Below the pieces are notes generated by a model, which worked only from the letters and a program-made list of their open reading frames with translations, was not told the DNA's origin and searched no databases. Shown here in pieces: positions 43,185 through 51,432 of a DNA stretch of 52,330 nucleotides. Both the position numbers and the translations under genes were made by a program. The stretch's first letter is position 1, and every line of letters begins with the position of its first letter. This stretch comes from Paracoccaceae bacterium. GTDB lineage: Bacteria > Pseudomonadota > Alphaproteobacteria > Rhodobacterales > Rhodobacteraceae. The DNA is taken from assembly GCA_028875855.1 (NCBI GenBank), contig JAGWVA010000025.1, positions 1-52,330 on the forward strand, given 5' to 3'.

Positions 43185-44450
43185 ATGGGACGCATCCTGC
43201 ACATCGGTCTTGGCAATTTCCACCGCGCGCATCAGGCGTGGTACACGGCGCAGGCGGGGGGATGGAAGATCACTGCCGTCTCGCTGCGCAGCCGCGCCTT
43301 GCGCGATGCGATGGCAGGGCAGGGGAACGGCTACACGCTTGTCACCCGGGGGGCCGAGGGCGCGCGATATGACTGGATCGAGGCGATCGACCGCGTGCTG
43401 GTCGCCCCCGACGCGCCCGAGGCCGTGCTGGCGGCGCTGGCCGATCCGGCGGTGTCGGTGGTGACCGTCACGGTGACCGAGAAGGGATACCACCTTGACG
43501 CGGGCGGTGCGCTCGACCTGACCGATCCGCTGGTGCTGGCCGATCTGGCGTCGGAGGCGCCGCAGACGCTGGTGGGCTTTCTGGCCCGCGGCCTTGCGCG
43601 GCGATCCGACCCGGTGACGGTGATGAGCTGCGACAACCTGCCGGGGAACGGGCGAAAGCTCGGCGCGGCGGTGCGTCGGTTTGCGCAAGGCGCGGGGCTC
43701 ACGCTGTGCGGGGCAAGCTTTCCCGACAGCATGGTGGACCGCATCACGCCCGCCACGACCGAGGCGCTGAAGGCTGACGTGCTGGCCGCCACGGGCCGCG
43801 CCGATGCGGCGCCGGTCGCGACCGAGACCTTTACCGACTGGGTGATCGAGGACCGATTTGCCGGACCTCGCCCGGCATGGGAGACGGCCGGCGCGCGGAT
43901 CGTGGAGGATGTCGCGCCCTACGAGATGCGCAAGCTTCGGATGCTGAACGGGCCGCATTCGCTGATCGCCTATCTTGGCCAGTTGCGCGGTCATGCCCAT
44001 GTGCACGCGGCCATCGCCGATCCGGTGGTGGCTGCGGCCGCACGGGGTCTGATGCGTGAGGCGGCCGAGACGCTGCCCGATGGCGTGCGCGCCGATGCGG
44101 GGGACTATGCCGAGGCGCTGATGGCGCGCTTTGCCAATCCCGCGCTCGCCCATGCCTTGGCGCAGATCGCCATGGACGGGTCGATCAAGCTTGGGGTGCG
44201 CATCCTGCCGGTGATCGCGGATCGCGCGGTCCGGGGGCAGGCGTCGCCCTTCGCGGCCTTCGGCGTGGCGGCCTGGGTTGCCTTCGTTCTGCGCGAAACG
44301 GCGGCTGGCCGGGCGCTGAACGATCCGCAGGCCGCAGCCCTCGCGCAGGATGCCGGGGCCTCGGACCCGGTGGCCGCCCTTCTGGCGCGCATAGGGTATG
44401 CGGGCGATCCCGGCCCCGTCCGATCCCGCCTCGCAGAGCTTCGCGCATGA
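43185..44450 (+). CDS. uxuB: Mannitol-dehydrogenase-family oxidoreductase, probable fructuronate reductase
   Basis: 421 residues from ATG 43185. The NAD-binding start is ILHIGLGNFHRAHQA and the catalytic part includes MSCDNLPGNG and RMLNGPHSLIAYLG. Its place between uxaC and a KDG-type kinase, with uxuA in the facing operon, favours reduction of D-fructuronate to D-mannonate. A polyol dehydrogenase is the alternative. It overlaps the kinase gene by 4 bp. Confidence 0.88.
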   Translation: MGRILHIGLGNFHRAHQAWYTAQAGGWKITAVSLRSRALRDAMAGQGNGYTLVTRGAEGARYDWIEAIDRVLVAPDAPEAVLAALADPAVSVVTVTVTEKGYHLDAGGALDLTDPLVLADLASEAPQTLVGFLARGLARRSDPVTVMSCDNLPGNGRKLGAAVRRFAQGAGLTLCGASFPDSMVDRITPATTEALKADVLAATGRADAAPVATETFTDWVIEDRFAGPRPAWETAGARIVEDVAPYEMRKLRMLNGPHSLIAYLGQLRGHAHVHAAIADPVVAAAARGLMREAAETLPDGVRADAGDYAEALMARFANPALAHALAQIAMDGSIKLGVRILPVIADRAVRGQASPFAAFGVAAWVAFVLRETAAGRALNDPQAAALAQDAGASDPVAALLARIGYAGDPGPVRSRLAELRA

Positions 44451-45361
44451 GCACGCCCACCCGCCCGCTGCGCATCGCCTGCGTGGGCGAGGCGATGATC
44501 GAACTGAGCTTCGCCGCCCCGAACCTTGGCGCACCGCGCGTGGCCTTTGCGGGCGACACGCTCAACATGGCCGTCTATCTCAAGCGGGCGATCGGCGACG
44601 CGGCCGAGGTCGCCTATGTCACTGCGATGGGGTACGATCCGTTCTCGGATGCGGCGCTGGCCTTCATGGCGGGCGAGGGGATCGGGACGGGGCATATCCT
44701 GCGCGACCCCGTGCGGATGCCGGGGCTTTACGCGATCACCACCGATGCCGCGGGCGAACGCAGTTTCCACTACTGGCGCGAGGCCTCCGCCGCGCGGGCG
44801 ATGTTCTCGGGTCCCGAAGGCCTTGCGATGCTCGCGGGCTTCGATGTCATCGCGCTTTCGGCCATCTCGATCGCGATCCTGCCCGAGCCCGCGCGCGCGG
44901 CCTTGGCCGCGCGTCTGGCCGAGCTGCGCGCGACCGGGACACGTGTGGTTTTCGATTCGAACTACCGCCCCCGTCTCTGGTCTTCGGTCGAGTTGGCGCG
45001 GGGCTGGGTCGAGCGGTTCTGGCGGCTGACCGACATCGGCCTGCCCTCGGTCGATGACGAACAGGCGCTGTTCGGTGACACCGACGAGGGCGCGACGCTG
45101 GCCCGACTGCGGTGCTATGGCCTGCGGGCCGGGGCGCTGAAGCGCGGGGCGCGCGGACCCGTCGCGCTGGACGGGGCGGTCGCGGGGGGCGACTTCCCCC
45201 CGGCGGACAAGGTGGTGGACACGACGGCGGCGGGCGACAGCTTCAACGGCGCCTTCCTTGCCGCGCTCTTGCGGGGGGAGGGCACGGCAGCGGCGCTTGC
45301 GGCCGGGCACGCCCTTGCGCGCGAGGTCGTGGGCTTTCGCGGCGCCTTTCGGCAGGCCTAA
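44447..45361 (+). CDS. kdgK: PfkB-family sugar kinase, probable 2-keto-3-deoxygluconate kinase
   Basis: 304 residues. The PfkB signature DTTAAGDSFNGAFLAAL carries the catalytic Asp, and the N-terminal CVGEAMIEL block is typical. It would phosphorylate 2-keto-3-deoxygluconate, the product of UxuA. An aldolase for the next step is not in the window. It ends convergently with YbaK, overlapping by 4 bp. Confidence 0.87.
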   Translation: MSTPTRPLRIACVGEAMIELSFAAPNLGAPRVAFAGDTLNMAVYLKRAIGDAAEVAYVTAMGYDPFSDAALAFMAGEGIGTGHILRDPVRMPGLYAITTDAAGERSFHYWREASAARAMFSGPEGLAMLAGFDVIALSAISIAILPEPARAALAARLAELRATGTRVVFDSNYRPRLWSSVELARGWVERFWRLTDIGLPSVDDEQALFGDTDEGATLARLRCYGLRAGALKRGARGPVALDGAVAGGDFPPADKVVDTTAAGDSFNGAFLAALLRGEGTAAALAAGHALAREVVGFRGAFRQA

Positions 45362-45834
45362 TCCGCTGAGAGCGCCTTTGCCACACCGCCCGAGGCGCGT
45401 AGCGCGTCCGCGGGCGCAAGGGCAACCATCATGCCCCGTTTGCCGCCATTGAGGACGATCTCATCGGCGGCCAGCGCGCTGTCCTCGAAGGCGACGGGGC
45501 AGCGCCGCTTCTGGCCGAAGGGGCTGATGCCGCCGGTGTGAAACCCGGTCAGGCGTTCGGCCTTGTCAGGCGGCATCATCTGCGCCGCCTTGCCCCCGAA
45601 CGCCGCCGCGACCCGTTTCATCGACAGCGTCCGGTCCGACGGGATCACCGCGCAGGCGGGCTTGCCATCGACCTCGACCATCAGGGTCTTCAGCACGCGG
45701 CGTGGGTCCACGCCAATCGCCGCGGCGGCCTGCATCCCGATCCGGTCCTGCCCCGGCTGGTAGTCGTATTCGATGACGCGGAAGGGGGCCTTGGCGGCCT
45801 CCAACGCGCGGGTCGCGGGCGTGGCGGTGCTCAT
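45358..45834 (-). CDS. ybaK: Cys-tRNA(Pro)/Cys-tRNA(Cys) deacylase YbaK
   Basis: 158 residues of the YbaK/ProX-type editing domain, with motifs KTLMVEVDGK, VIPSDRTLSMKRVA and GGISPFGQKR. It removes cysteine from misacylated tRNA(Pro). It overlaps the IMPACT gene upstream by 4 bp. Confidence 0.9.
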   Translation of the reverse strand: MSTATPATRALEAAKAPFRVIEYDYQPGQDRIGMQAAAAIGVDPRRVLKTLMVEVDGKPACAVIPSDRTLSMKRVAAAFGGKAAQMMPPDKAERLTGFHTGGISPFGQKRRCPVAFEDSALAADEIVLNGGKRGMMVALAPADALRASGGVAKALSAD

Positions 45835-46184
45835 GGACGGACCTCGGACAGATAGAGGCGGACGGCCTCCTGCACATGGCGGAACCGGTCGCCGCCCAGA
45901 TGCTTGCCGCCGAACCAGCGCGTGACGATGACAAGATGGTCGCGGATATTCTCGCGCTCGAGCATCCGCAGGATCACCATGCCCGCGCCGGCCTCGCCAT
46001 CGTCGTTCTTGATCGCGCCGTCCTCACAGATCAACGCCCAGGTGTTGTGGGTCGCCTTGGCGAAGGCCTTCTTGCGCTTCAATTCGGCCAGCAGCGCCTT
46101 CGCCTCGGTCTCGGACCGGCAGGGGGCGCCCGCGACCGCGTAGGTCGAGCCGCGATCGCTGATGATCTTCTCAAGGATACGCAT
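45831..46184 (-). CDS. Short YigZ/IMPACT-domain protein
   Basis: 117 residues that cover the N-terminal IMPACT domain: THNTWALI, DDGEAGAG and VTRWFGGKHLGGDR correspond to the conserved core. The usual C-terminal ferredoxin-like domain of YigZ (total about 200 residues) is absent. Function of these proteins is poorly known. Translationally coupled to ybaK. Confidence 0.82.
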   Translation of the reverse strand: MRILEKIISDRGSTYAVAGAPCRSETEAKALLAELKRKKAFAKATHNTWALICEDGAIKNDDGEAGAGMVILRMLERENIRDHLVIVTRWFGGKHLGGDRFRHVQEAVRLYLSEVRP

Positions 46185-46231
46185 GGCGCAGGGGTAGGCC
46201 CTTCGGCCGCCCCGCGCAAGCGCCCGGCGCG

Positions 46232-47053
46232 TCAGCCGTGGAAGACGTAGCTGCGCATCGACACCGACCCAAGGTCGATGCTGTCGTTCATGAACACGAG
46301 GTCGTCCTTTTCATCCGCCGCCCCTGCGATGGTCAGCGCGGGCAGATAATGGTCGATCGAGGGATGCGCCATCGTCAGCAGGCTGCCCAACCCCTTCCGG
46401 TCGGCAAGCGCGCCCATGTCGCGCGCCGCGAGCCGGTCTGCAAAGAGCGCGTCGAACTCGGTCGCCCAATCGAGCGGCCTGCCGCCCATGCGCATCGTGC
46501 GCAGGTTGTGCACCACGTTCCCTGACCCCAGGATCAGCACCCCGCGATGGCGCAGCGCGGCCAGCGTCCGCCCGATCTCCAGATGCCAGTCCAGATCCTT
46601 CGACATGTCGATGGAAAGCTGGAACACCGGCACGTCGGCCTCCGGGTAAAGCCAGGTCAGCACCGACCAGGCGCCGTGGTCCAGCCCCCAGGTGTCGTCG
46701 CCCTCGGCGTGGTGGCTTTGCAGAAGGGCGATCACCTCGTCGGCAATTTCCGGCGCGCCGGGGGCTGCGTATTGCATCCGGTAGAGCGGCTCGGGAAAGC
46801 CGTAGAAGTCGTGAATCGTCTTGGGCAGCTTCGAGACATCCACCAGCGTCGTGCCCCGGGTCATCCAGTGGGCCGAGACGACAAGGATCGCCTGCGGCCG
46901 GGGCAGGGCGCGGCCCAACGCCGCCCAGCTTCGGGAATAGGGCGTTTCCTCCAGCGCGTTCATCGGGCTGCCGTGACCGAGAAAGACGACCGGCATCCGG
47001 TCCGAGGTCTTCAGGCTGTCCTTCAGCGATTGCAGCTTCTGCGCGACGCTCAT
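46232..47053 (-). CDS. ygiD: Extradiol ring-cleavage dioxygenase, YgiD/4,5-DOPA dioxygenase type
   Basis: 273 residues from the ATG at 47053. The family motif LGHGSPMNAL, SAHWMTRG, a LDHGAWSVL segment and GSGNVVHNLR carry the metal-binding His residues of LigB-fold enzymes. It would cleave a catechol-like ring; the physiological substrate is not known from sequence. Divergent from the LysR regulator at 47171. Confidence 0.9.
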   Translation of the reverse strand: MSVAQKLQSLKDSLKTSDRMPVVFLGHGSPMNALEETPYSRSWAALGRALPRPQAILVVSAHWMTRGTTLVDVSKLPKTIHDFYGFPEPLYRMQYAAPGAPEIADEVIALLQSHHAEGDDTWGLDHGAWSVLTWLYPEADVPVFQLSIDMSKDLDWHLEIGRTLAALRHRGVLILGSGNVVHNLRTMRMGGRPLDWATEFDALFADRLAARDMGALADRKGLGSLLTMAHPSIDHYLPALTIAGAADEKDDLVFMNDSIDLGSVSMRSYVFHG

Positions 47054-47170
47054 GGCGGTCCTTTCCCCGGGGTGGGCCCCGGCCTGTTTCGCCAGACGAA
47101 GATGGGGCTTGCCGAGTGCCAATGAAATGGCGAAGATCGCGGCATTCTTTCCACAAAACGTTCCGAAAAG

Positions 47171-48067
47171 ATGGATCTGATCGACGGGCTGAGGTCTTTC
47201 GTGGCCACCGCGCAAAGCGGATCGTTCACCGCGGCGGCGGATCGGCTGGGCATGTCGAACCGGCTGACGTCGAAATATGTGGCGGACCTCGAGGACCGGC
47301 TTGGCGTGCGGCTTTTGCAGCGCACCACGCGCCGTGTGGGCCTGACGCCGGCGGGCGAGGTGCTGCTGGAACGCGCGCCCGCGCTGCTGGAAGACCTTGA
47401 CCGGCTTCTGGCCACCGTGACCGAGGACAGCCGGGGCTTTTCCGGTCTCCTGCGGATTTCCGCGCCCGTGACCTTTGGCGAGGTCTATGTGCAGGACATG
47501 CTGCGCCGCTTTGCTGCGCTGCATCCCGCGCTGGTCATCGATCTGCGTCTGGACGACAGCCATGTCGATCTGGCAAGCGCGGGCATCGATCTTGCCTTCC
47601 GGATCGGTGAGGCTTCGGTTTCGACGCTGAAGGCCCGGCGCCTTGCCATGATCGACAGCCAGCTTGTGGCCGCGCCCGATTATCTGGCGCGAAACGGCGC
47701 GCCGCTCGTGCCCTCCGATCTGACGCGGCACGTTTGTATCATCGACACCAACCGCCGAAATCCGAGCCGCTGGACGTTTCGGACCGCTGCCGGAGAAGAA
47801 ACCGTCGCCGTGCGCGGGCGTTTCATGGTCAACAGCAGTCAGGTCGCCCGCGATCTTGCCGTCGCCGGAGAGGGAATCGCCCTGTGCCCCAGATTTTCAC
47901 TGCGCGGCGATATCGAAAGTGGCCGGCTGATCGCGCTTTTGCCCGAGGTTGAAAGGCCGCGTTATCCTTTGAGCGCGGTTTACCTCGAAGGACGATCACT
48001 TTCGCAAAAGCTGCGCGCGCTGATAGAATTCGCGGGAAAGGATATTCGCTCGACGGGACTTCTGTGA
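47171..48067 (+). CDS. LysR-family transcriptional regulator
   Basis: 298 residues. The N-terminal winged helix is FVATAQSGSFTAAADRLG with MSNRLTSKYVADLEDRLG, and the effector domain follows. It is divergent from the dioxygenase gene with about 120 bp between, so that gene is its likely target. Ligand unknown. Confidence 0.92.
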   Translation: MDLIDGLRSFVATAQSGSFTAAADRLGMSNRLTSKYVADLEDRLGVRLLQRTTRRVGLTPAGEVLLERAPALLEDLDRLLATVTEDSRGFSGLLRISAPVTFGEVYVQDMLRRFAALHPALVIDLRLDDSHVDLASAGIDLAFRIGEASVSTLKARRLAMIDSQLVAAPDYLARNGAPLVPSDLTRHVCIIDTNRRNPSRWTFRTAAGEETVAVRGRFMVNSSQVARDLAVAGEGIALCPRFSLRGDIESGRLIALLPEVERPRYPLSAVYLEGRSLSQKLRALIEFAGKDIRSTGLL

Positions 48068-48240
48068 ACGAAGGCGACAGCCGAAGCCGAACACCGCGCC
48101 GATTGCACGCCATCGCGGGGAGTTTCGGAAATGAGACTTGAGGTCGATTCCGATCCCCAAGGGCGCAAACCCTTGAAACCAAAAAGCCCACCCTGACGGA
48201 TGAGCTTTCTGCGTTTTTAAAATAAGGCTTTTCACAGCGT

Positions 48241-48264
48241 GCCGGTCACTTTGAGGGGACCGGC
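48241..48264 (-). terminator. Hairpin after the H-NS-like gene
   Basis: GCCGGTC and GACCGGC are separated by 10 nt, just past the stop of the minus-strand gene. No T-run follows directly, so the call as terminator is tentative. Confidence 0.4.
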
Positions 48265-48271
48265 GGCATAC

Positions 48272-48589
48272 TCAGATCTCGAGATCGACCATCGATTTGC
48301 CCGCTTCCAGCGCTGCCACAACCCATTTCGGTTTGCGGCCCCGACCGGACCAGGTTTCAGAGGCATTCGCGGGATTGCGATACTTGGCCATGACGGGGCC
48401 ACGGCTCCGGCTGGCGGAGGCTTCCGCGATCTCGTTCAACGAGAAACCCAATTCCTTGGCACGCGCTTCAAGTTCGGCGCGGGCTTCTGCGATCTTGCGG
48501 GCTTCGAAAGTTTCGATCGCTTTCGTAACGTCACGTTGCAACTGCTTCAACTCGGCAAGAGGCATGGCATTGAGATTGATGTCGGTCAT
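48272..48589 (-). CDS. H-NS/HvrA-family nucleoid protein
   Basis: 105 residues. N-terminal coiled coil (LAELKQLQRDVTKAIETFEARK) for oligomerisation and C-terminal DNA-binding domain with YRNPANASETWSGRGRKP, the signature of this family. CGGAGAG lies before the start. It binds AT-rich DNA and often silences acquired genes, such as those in the left part of this window. AT-rich repeats lie in its own leader. Confidence 0.9.
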   Translation of the reverse strand: MTDINLNAMPLAELKQLQRDVTKAIETFEARKIAEARAELEARAKELGFSLNEIAEASASRSRGPVMAKYRNPANASETWSGRGRKPKWVVAALEAGKSMVDLEI

Positions 48590-48641
48590 TCGACTCTCCG
48601 TTCGATTATTCTGTTTGAATAAGCAGATTGGATCTGAATTT

Positions 48642-48662
48642 CAATTGGCAATTTGCAATTTT
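48642..48662. repeat. Three 7-bp CAATT repeats upstream of the H-NS-like gene
   Basis: CAATTGG, CAATTTG and CAATTTT follow one another with a 7-bp period, about 55-75 bp upstream of the start at 48589. AT-rich tracts like this are typical H-NS binding sites, so autoregulation is possible. Confidence 0.45.
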
Positions 48663-48881
48663 AAATGCCGCAACTGGAAATAGGCGAATTTCCCGCGCCA
48701 ATTTGCGGCTGCGTCCCAATGTCATTGACGTGGCGCAACCAGGGGCAGCATTGGGGCCAAGGGCACACGCTGCCCGGAACCTTTGGCGAAGGTTGTGGCG
48801 GATTAACGGCGCGGAATTGCGGGGGTGAAAACGTGGGCGGCCATTTGCGGTAGGAATGGCGCCCGAAAGGCGCGCGGGGGT

Positions 48882-48957
48882 TGGTAGGCCCGGAGGGACT
48901 CGAACCCCCAACCAAGGCGTTATGAGCGCCCTGCTCTGACCATTGAGCTACAGGCCC
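48882..48957 (-). tRNA. tRNA with CAU anticodon, probably tRNA-Ile2
   Basis: 76 nt on the minus strand from GGGCCTG to CGGGCCTACCA. Anticodon loop CTCATAA gives CAU. The stem/variable-loop sequence (AGCAGGGCG, then CGCCTTGGTT) resembles tRNA-Ile2, in which C34 is changed to lysidine, more than elongator tRNA-Met. CCA is encoded. Confidence 0.85.
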
Positions 48958-49021
48958 GGCTCGCATTCCCTAGCCCCCGGCGGGTAAGGGGTCAAGGGTG
49001 GCGGTCTGCGCAGGGCGCGCG

Positions 49022-49543
49022 TCAGGGGCGGGGGCCGCCCGCGCGCCAGTCCCGCACGCGGTCGGGCAGGCCGTCATGATCGCCCATCGGGCGGGCGGGG
49101 GGCTCTTCCCACCAGTCGCTGCGGCGCGGGCGCTGTTCGGGATTGCGCGGATAAAAGACGCGGTTGTCGGCCCGCGGCCGTTCGCCCACCACCAGCAGCC
49201 GCACCTCGGCGTCGGTGTTGTTCAGAAAGCTGTGGCAGAGCCCGGTGCCAGCTGGAAAGCCCACCCCGTCGCCCGGCCGCAACCGGTGCAGCCGGCCGTC
49301 GATCCAGACATCGGGGGTTCCCTCGAGGACGTAGACGAATTCCTCCTCGGTGCTTTCGGCATGGGGGTAGGAGGTCCGGTGGCCGGGCTTCAGCCGCTGG
49401 TGATGCACCCCGATGCGGGTCATGCCGAAGCGGGGGCTGAAGGCGGCATCAAGCCCCATCGCCTCGTCATCGCCGCTGTAGTGCCAGGGCTCGGGCGCTT
49501 CGATCTCGGTCCAGTGGGCGATGCAGTCGGGGGTGTCGGTCAT
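49022..49543 (-). CDS. Cupin-domain protein
   Basis: 173 residues from the ATG at 49543. A cupin core is seen ([16 protein letters not shown], then [19 protein letters not shown]) with the His and Glu residues for a metal. Function not assigned: cupins include dioxygenases, isomerases and sugar-binding proteins. Divergent from purM. Confidence 0.8.
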   Translation of the reverse strand: MTDTPDCIAHWTEIEAPEPWHYSGDDEAMGLDAAFSPRFGMTRIGVHHQRLKPGHRTSYPHAESTEEEFVYVLEGTPDVWIDGRLHRLRPGDGVGFPAGTGLCHSFLNNTDAEVRLLVVGERPRADNRVFYPRNPEQRPRRSDWWEEPPARPMGDHDGLPDRVRDWRAGGPRP

Positions 49544-49691
49544 CGGTGTCTCCCATGCGGTCGTGGCGTGCATGAGGCGACAGGCGGCGCGCGAAGGCAA
49601 GAGGCGGGGCGCGTCGCGCGGTCCCCAACGCCTGCGTTGCGCGCGCGGGCCGGATCGGCTAGAGCGGCGCAGGATCACGAAGGGGCGGACG

Positions 49692-50735
49692 ATGACGGCG
49701 AAGAACGGGCTGACCTATGCGCAGGCGGGCGTGGATATCGACGCGGGCAACGCGCTGGTGGAGCGGATCAAGCCGGCCGCGAAACGCACCGCCCGGGCGG
49801 GCGGGATGGCGGCGCTTGGCGGTTTCGGTGCGCTCTTCGATCTGAAGGCCGCGGGCTATTCGGACCCGATCCTTGTCGCGGCGACCGACGGCGTGGGCAC
49901 CAAGCTGCGCATCGCCATCGACACCGGCCATGTCGCCACCATCGGCATCGACCTTGTGGCCATGTGCGTCAACGACCTCGTCTGTCAGGGCGCCGAACCG
50001 CTGCTGTTTCTCGACTATTTCGCGACCGGCAAGCTGGACGTGGATCAGGCCGCCGCGATCATCGAGGGCATCGCGGATGGCTGCGCGGCCTCCGGCTGCG
50101 CGCTGGTGGGCGGCGAGACGGCCGAGATGCCGGGGATGTATCACGACGGCGATTTCGACCTTGCGGGTTTCGCCGTCGGCGCGATGGAGCGGGGCGGCGA
50201 TCTGCCCAAGGACGTGACCGAGGGCGACGTGCTCTTGGGCCTGACCTCGTCGGGCGTGCATTCCAACGGCTACTCGCTGGTGCGCAAGGTCGTGGAGGTC
50301 GCGGGGCTGACCTGGTCGGACCGCGCCCCCTTCGGCACGGGCACTCTGGGCGAGGTGCTGCTGGAGCCGACGCGGCTTTACGTGAAGCCCGCGCTTGCGG
50401 CGATGCGGGCGGGCGGCGTGCATGGGCTGGCCCACATCACCGGCGGCGGCCTGACCGAGAACCTGCCGCGCGTCTTCCCCGAGGGCCTTGGCGCCGAAAT
50501 CGACCTGAACGCCTGGGAGCTGCCGCCCGTCTTCCGCTGGCTGGCCGAAACCGCCGGCATCGCCGAGCCGGAGCTGCTCAAGACCTTCAACGCGGGAATC
50601 GGCATGGTGCTTGTCGTCGCGGCCGACCGGGCCGAGGCGCTGACCGCGCTGCTGACCGCCGAAGGCGAGACCGTCCGCCGCCTTGGCACGGTGATCGCGG
50701 GGCAGGGCGTGCGCTACACGGGCCGGCTTCTGTGA
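49692..50735 (+). CDS. purM: Phosphoribosylformylglycinamidine cyclo-ligase
   Basis: 347 residues from ATG 49692. Motifs [38 protein letters not shown] and [12 protein letters not shown] define PurM. It makes AIR from FGAM in purine synthesis. It overlaps purN by 4 bp, so the two are translated together. Confidence 0.96.
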   Translation: MTAKNGLTYAQAGVDIDAGNALVERIKPAAKRTARAGGMAALGGFGALFDLKAAGYSDPILVAATDGVGTKLRIAIDTGHVATIGIDLVAMCVNDLVCQGAEPLLFLDYFATGKLDVDQAAAIIEGIADGCAASGCALVGGETAEMPGMYHDGDFDLAGFAVGAMERGGDLPKDVTEGDVLLGLTSSGVHSNGYSLVRKVVEVAGLTWSDRAPFGTGTLGEVLLEPTRLYVKPALAAMRAGGVHGLAHITGGGLTENLPRVFPEGLGAEIDLNAWELPPVFRWLAETAGIAEPELLKTFNAGIGMVLVVAADRAEALTALLTAEGETVRRLGTVIAGQGVRYTGRLL

Positions 50736-51325
50736 CCAGACGCGTCGCGATCCTGATCTCGGGGTCGGGGTCGAACATGGTGGCGCTGGCGCGCTCCATG
50801 ACGGGCGATCATCCGGCGCGGGCGGTGCTGGTTGCGTCGAACGACCCGACCGCGGGCGGGCTTGCCAAGGCTTCCGCGATGGGCATCCCAACGGCTGCCG
50901 TCGATCACCGCGCCTTTCACGGCGACCGCGCGGCCTTCGAGGCGGCGCTGGTCGAACATATCGAGGCGGCGGCCCCCGACATCGTCTGCCTTGCGGGGTT
51001 CATGCGCATCCTGACGCCCGCCTTCATCGCGCGCTTCAAGGGACGGATGCTCAACATCCACCCGTCGCTTTTGCCGAAATACCCGGGCCTGCACACCCAT
51101 CAGCGTGCGCTTGACGCGGGCGACAAGGAGGCGGGCTGCACCGTGCATGAGGTGACGGCCGACCTCGATGCAGGGCCGATCCTCGGGCAGGCGCGCGTTC
51201 CCGTGCTGCCGGGCGACACCGCCGAGACGCTGGCCGCGCGCGTGCTGGAACAGGAACACAGGCTCTACCCGGCCGTTCTGCGCCGCTTTGCCGCGGGGGA
51301 TCGCAGCCCGGTTTTGCTGCCCTGA
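50732..51325 (+). CDS. purN: Phosphoribosylglycinamide formyltransferase
   Basis: 197 residues from the GTG at 50732, inside the purM stop (GTGA). The formyl-folate motif is [12 protein letters not shown], with the ISGSGSN start and [12 protein letters not shown] near the end. It transfers formyl from 10-formyl-THF to GAR. The longer open frame upstream is a GC-rich artefact. Confidence 0.95.
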   Translation: MTRRVAILISGSGSNMVALARSMTGDHPARAVLVASNDPTAGGLAKASAMGIPTAAVDHRAFHGDRAAFEAALVEHIEAAAPDIVCLAGFMRILTPAFIARFKGRMLNIHPSLLPKYPGLHTHQRALDAGDKEAGCTVHEVTADLDAGPILGQARVPVLPGDTAETLAARVLEQEHRLYPAVLRRFAAGDRSPVLLP

Positions 51326-51432
51326 CCCGCTCTTGCGCCACCATCGCGTCCGAAATGCTTTCCTTTCCGTGATCCGGCCCCTATAGCGGTCCTGCGGGAT
51401 GACCCCGTGCCCATGCGTGAGCCGGAAGACGG

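Noticed and set aside
41774-43216. A 480-residue minus-strand frame opposite uxaC
   Set aside because: Antisense shadow of a well-supported gene; no conserved motif.
48998-50731. Upstream extension of the purN frame to give a 775-residue protein
   Set aside because: It runs through purM and the cupin gene in other frames. The GTG at 50732 in the purM stop is the normal start.
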